Of a stretch of 64,000 nucleotides of DNA, positions 63,823-64,000 are shown piece by piece. The notes beneath the pieces were generated by a model. It did not search any database and was not told the origin of the DNA. It saw only the letters and a list, made by a program, of their open reading frames with translations. Made by a program: the position numbers and the translations under genes. The first letter of the stretch is position 1. Each line of letters starts with the position of its first letter. Origin of the DNA: Microterricola pindariensis (GTDB lineage Bacteria; Actinomycetota; Actinomycetes; Actinomycetales; Microbacteriaceae); assembly GCF_002936985.1 (NCBI RefSeq), contig NZ_MPZN01000009.1:1-64000 (forward strand), in the 5' to 3' direction.

Positions 63823-64000
63823 ATGGCATTGGTTGACAACGGCATCTACCGCGACGGCATGCGGGTGAAGACCCCGGAGAGCCTCGATGAGACCTTCGAG
63901 GACATGCGCGAGTCCGGCGGCTTCGCCTGGATCGGGCTGTACCGCCCGACGACGGAGGAGATTCACGCCGTCGCCGCCGAGTTCGGGCTGCACCACCTGG
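63823..64000 (+). CDS. corA: CorA-type Mg/Co transporter, N-terminal part (cut by window edge)
   Basis: The first 59 codons read MALVDNGIYRDGMRVKTPES, then FAWIGLYRPTTEEIHAVAAE and FGLHHL. This is the start of the cytoplasmic domain of actinobacterial CorA; the membrane helices with GMN lie beyond the window. SD GGAAGGAA precedes the ATG. Confidence 0.85.
   Translation, partial: MALVDNGIYRDGMRVKTPESLDETFEDMRESGGFAWIGLYRPTTEEIHAVAAEFGLHHL

Noticed and set aside
61776..63996. Long frames on the strands opposite pepA and the LCP gene
   Set aside because: Antisense shadows of well-supported genes with no domain signals.

Overview
The window is high-GC (about 70%) chromosomal DNA from an actinobacterium, most likely a member of the Microbacteriaceae. 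This rests on recognisable families and their order: GlnR, SenX3-RegX3 with PhoU, CarD followed by a fused IspDF, DUF3027, DUF3263, DUF2530, an actinobacterial XPB-type helicase pair and a small DUF7882-type protein. No rRNA, CRISPR array, prophage or intact insertion sequence was seen. Two tRNA genes are present (Thr-TGT and Arg-CCT). The left edge cuts ppk and the right edge cuts corA.

Layout. 0-8 kb is a nitrogen/phosphate/energy block: ppk (partial), glnR, small membrane proteins, a nitrobindin-like protein, a YgfZ-like folate protein, a methyltransferase, gpmA, and phoU divergent from senX3-regX3 across an 11-nt-periodic PHO-box-like element. 8-17.5 kb holds a lipoprotein, carD, a decayed nitric-oxide locus (nsrR with an odd start plus a 3' scrap of hmp), ispDF-cysS-rlmB, a DUF559 gene between two near-identical palindromes, a DUF4032 kinase-like protein and an MsiK/UgpC-type ATPase. 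17.5-31.5 kb holds a DsbA-like protein, tRNA-Thr, tandem DMT transporters, a nitroreductase, msrB, the DUF3263/LytR_C/DUF3048 trio, groEL under CIRCE control, a lipoprotein, an orphan WXG100 protein and a second two-component system.

31.5-35.3 kb is the most unusual functional cluster. A divergent ArsR/SufR-like Cys-rich regulator faces folE, a FAD reductase, a FolP2-type pterin synthase homologue and a RibD_C-type reductase. The single strong promoter of this operon is bracketed by an inverted repeat. 35.3-46.8 kb carries the XPB helicase locus, a cold-shock protein, an Asp-rich DUF3027 protein, serC, a DtxR-family regulator and two cell-wall hydrolases. Those two hydrolases share the same N-terminal stalk but carry different catalytic domains (NlpC/P60 and CHAP).

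46.8-56.6 kb looks accessory. It is bounded on both sides by related REP-like hairpin repeats. Inside are a DUF222-HNH protein, tRNA-Arg, a broken SRAP gene, a probably frameshifted small membrane gene, cardiolipin synthase, a GH15/MFS pair and a 44-codon ORF with a strong ribosome binding site. 56.6-64 kb holds a translationally coupled pair of secreted proteins (one ending in an LAKTG sorting-like signal), a flavin reductase, pepA, an LCP-family protein and the start of corA.

Two genome-wide habits stand out. Many genes appear to be leaderless, with a TANNNT -10 box 6-7 nt before the start codon. The heptamer GGATGCC/GGCATCC recurs heavily in coding DNA and in several terminator hairpins.
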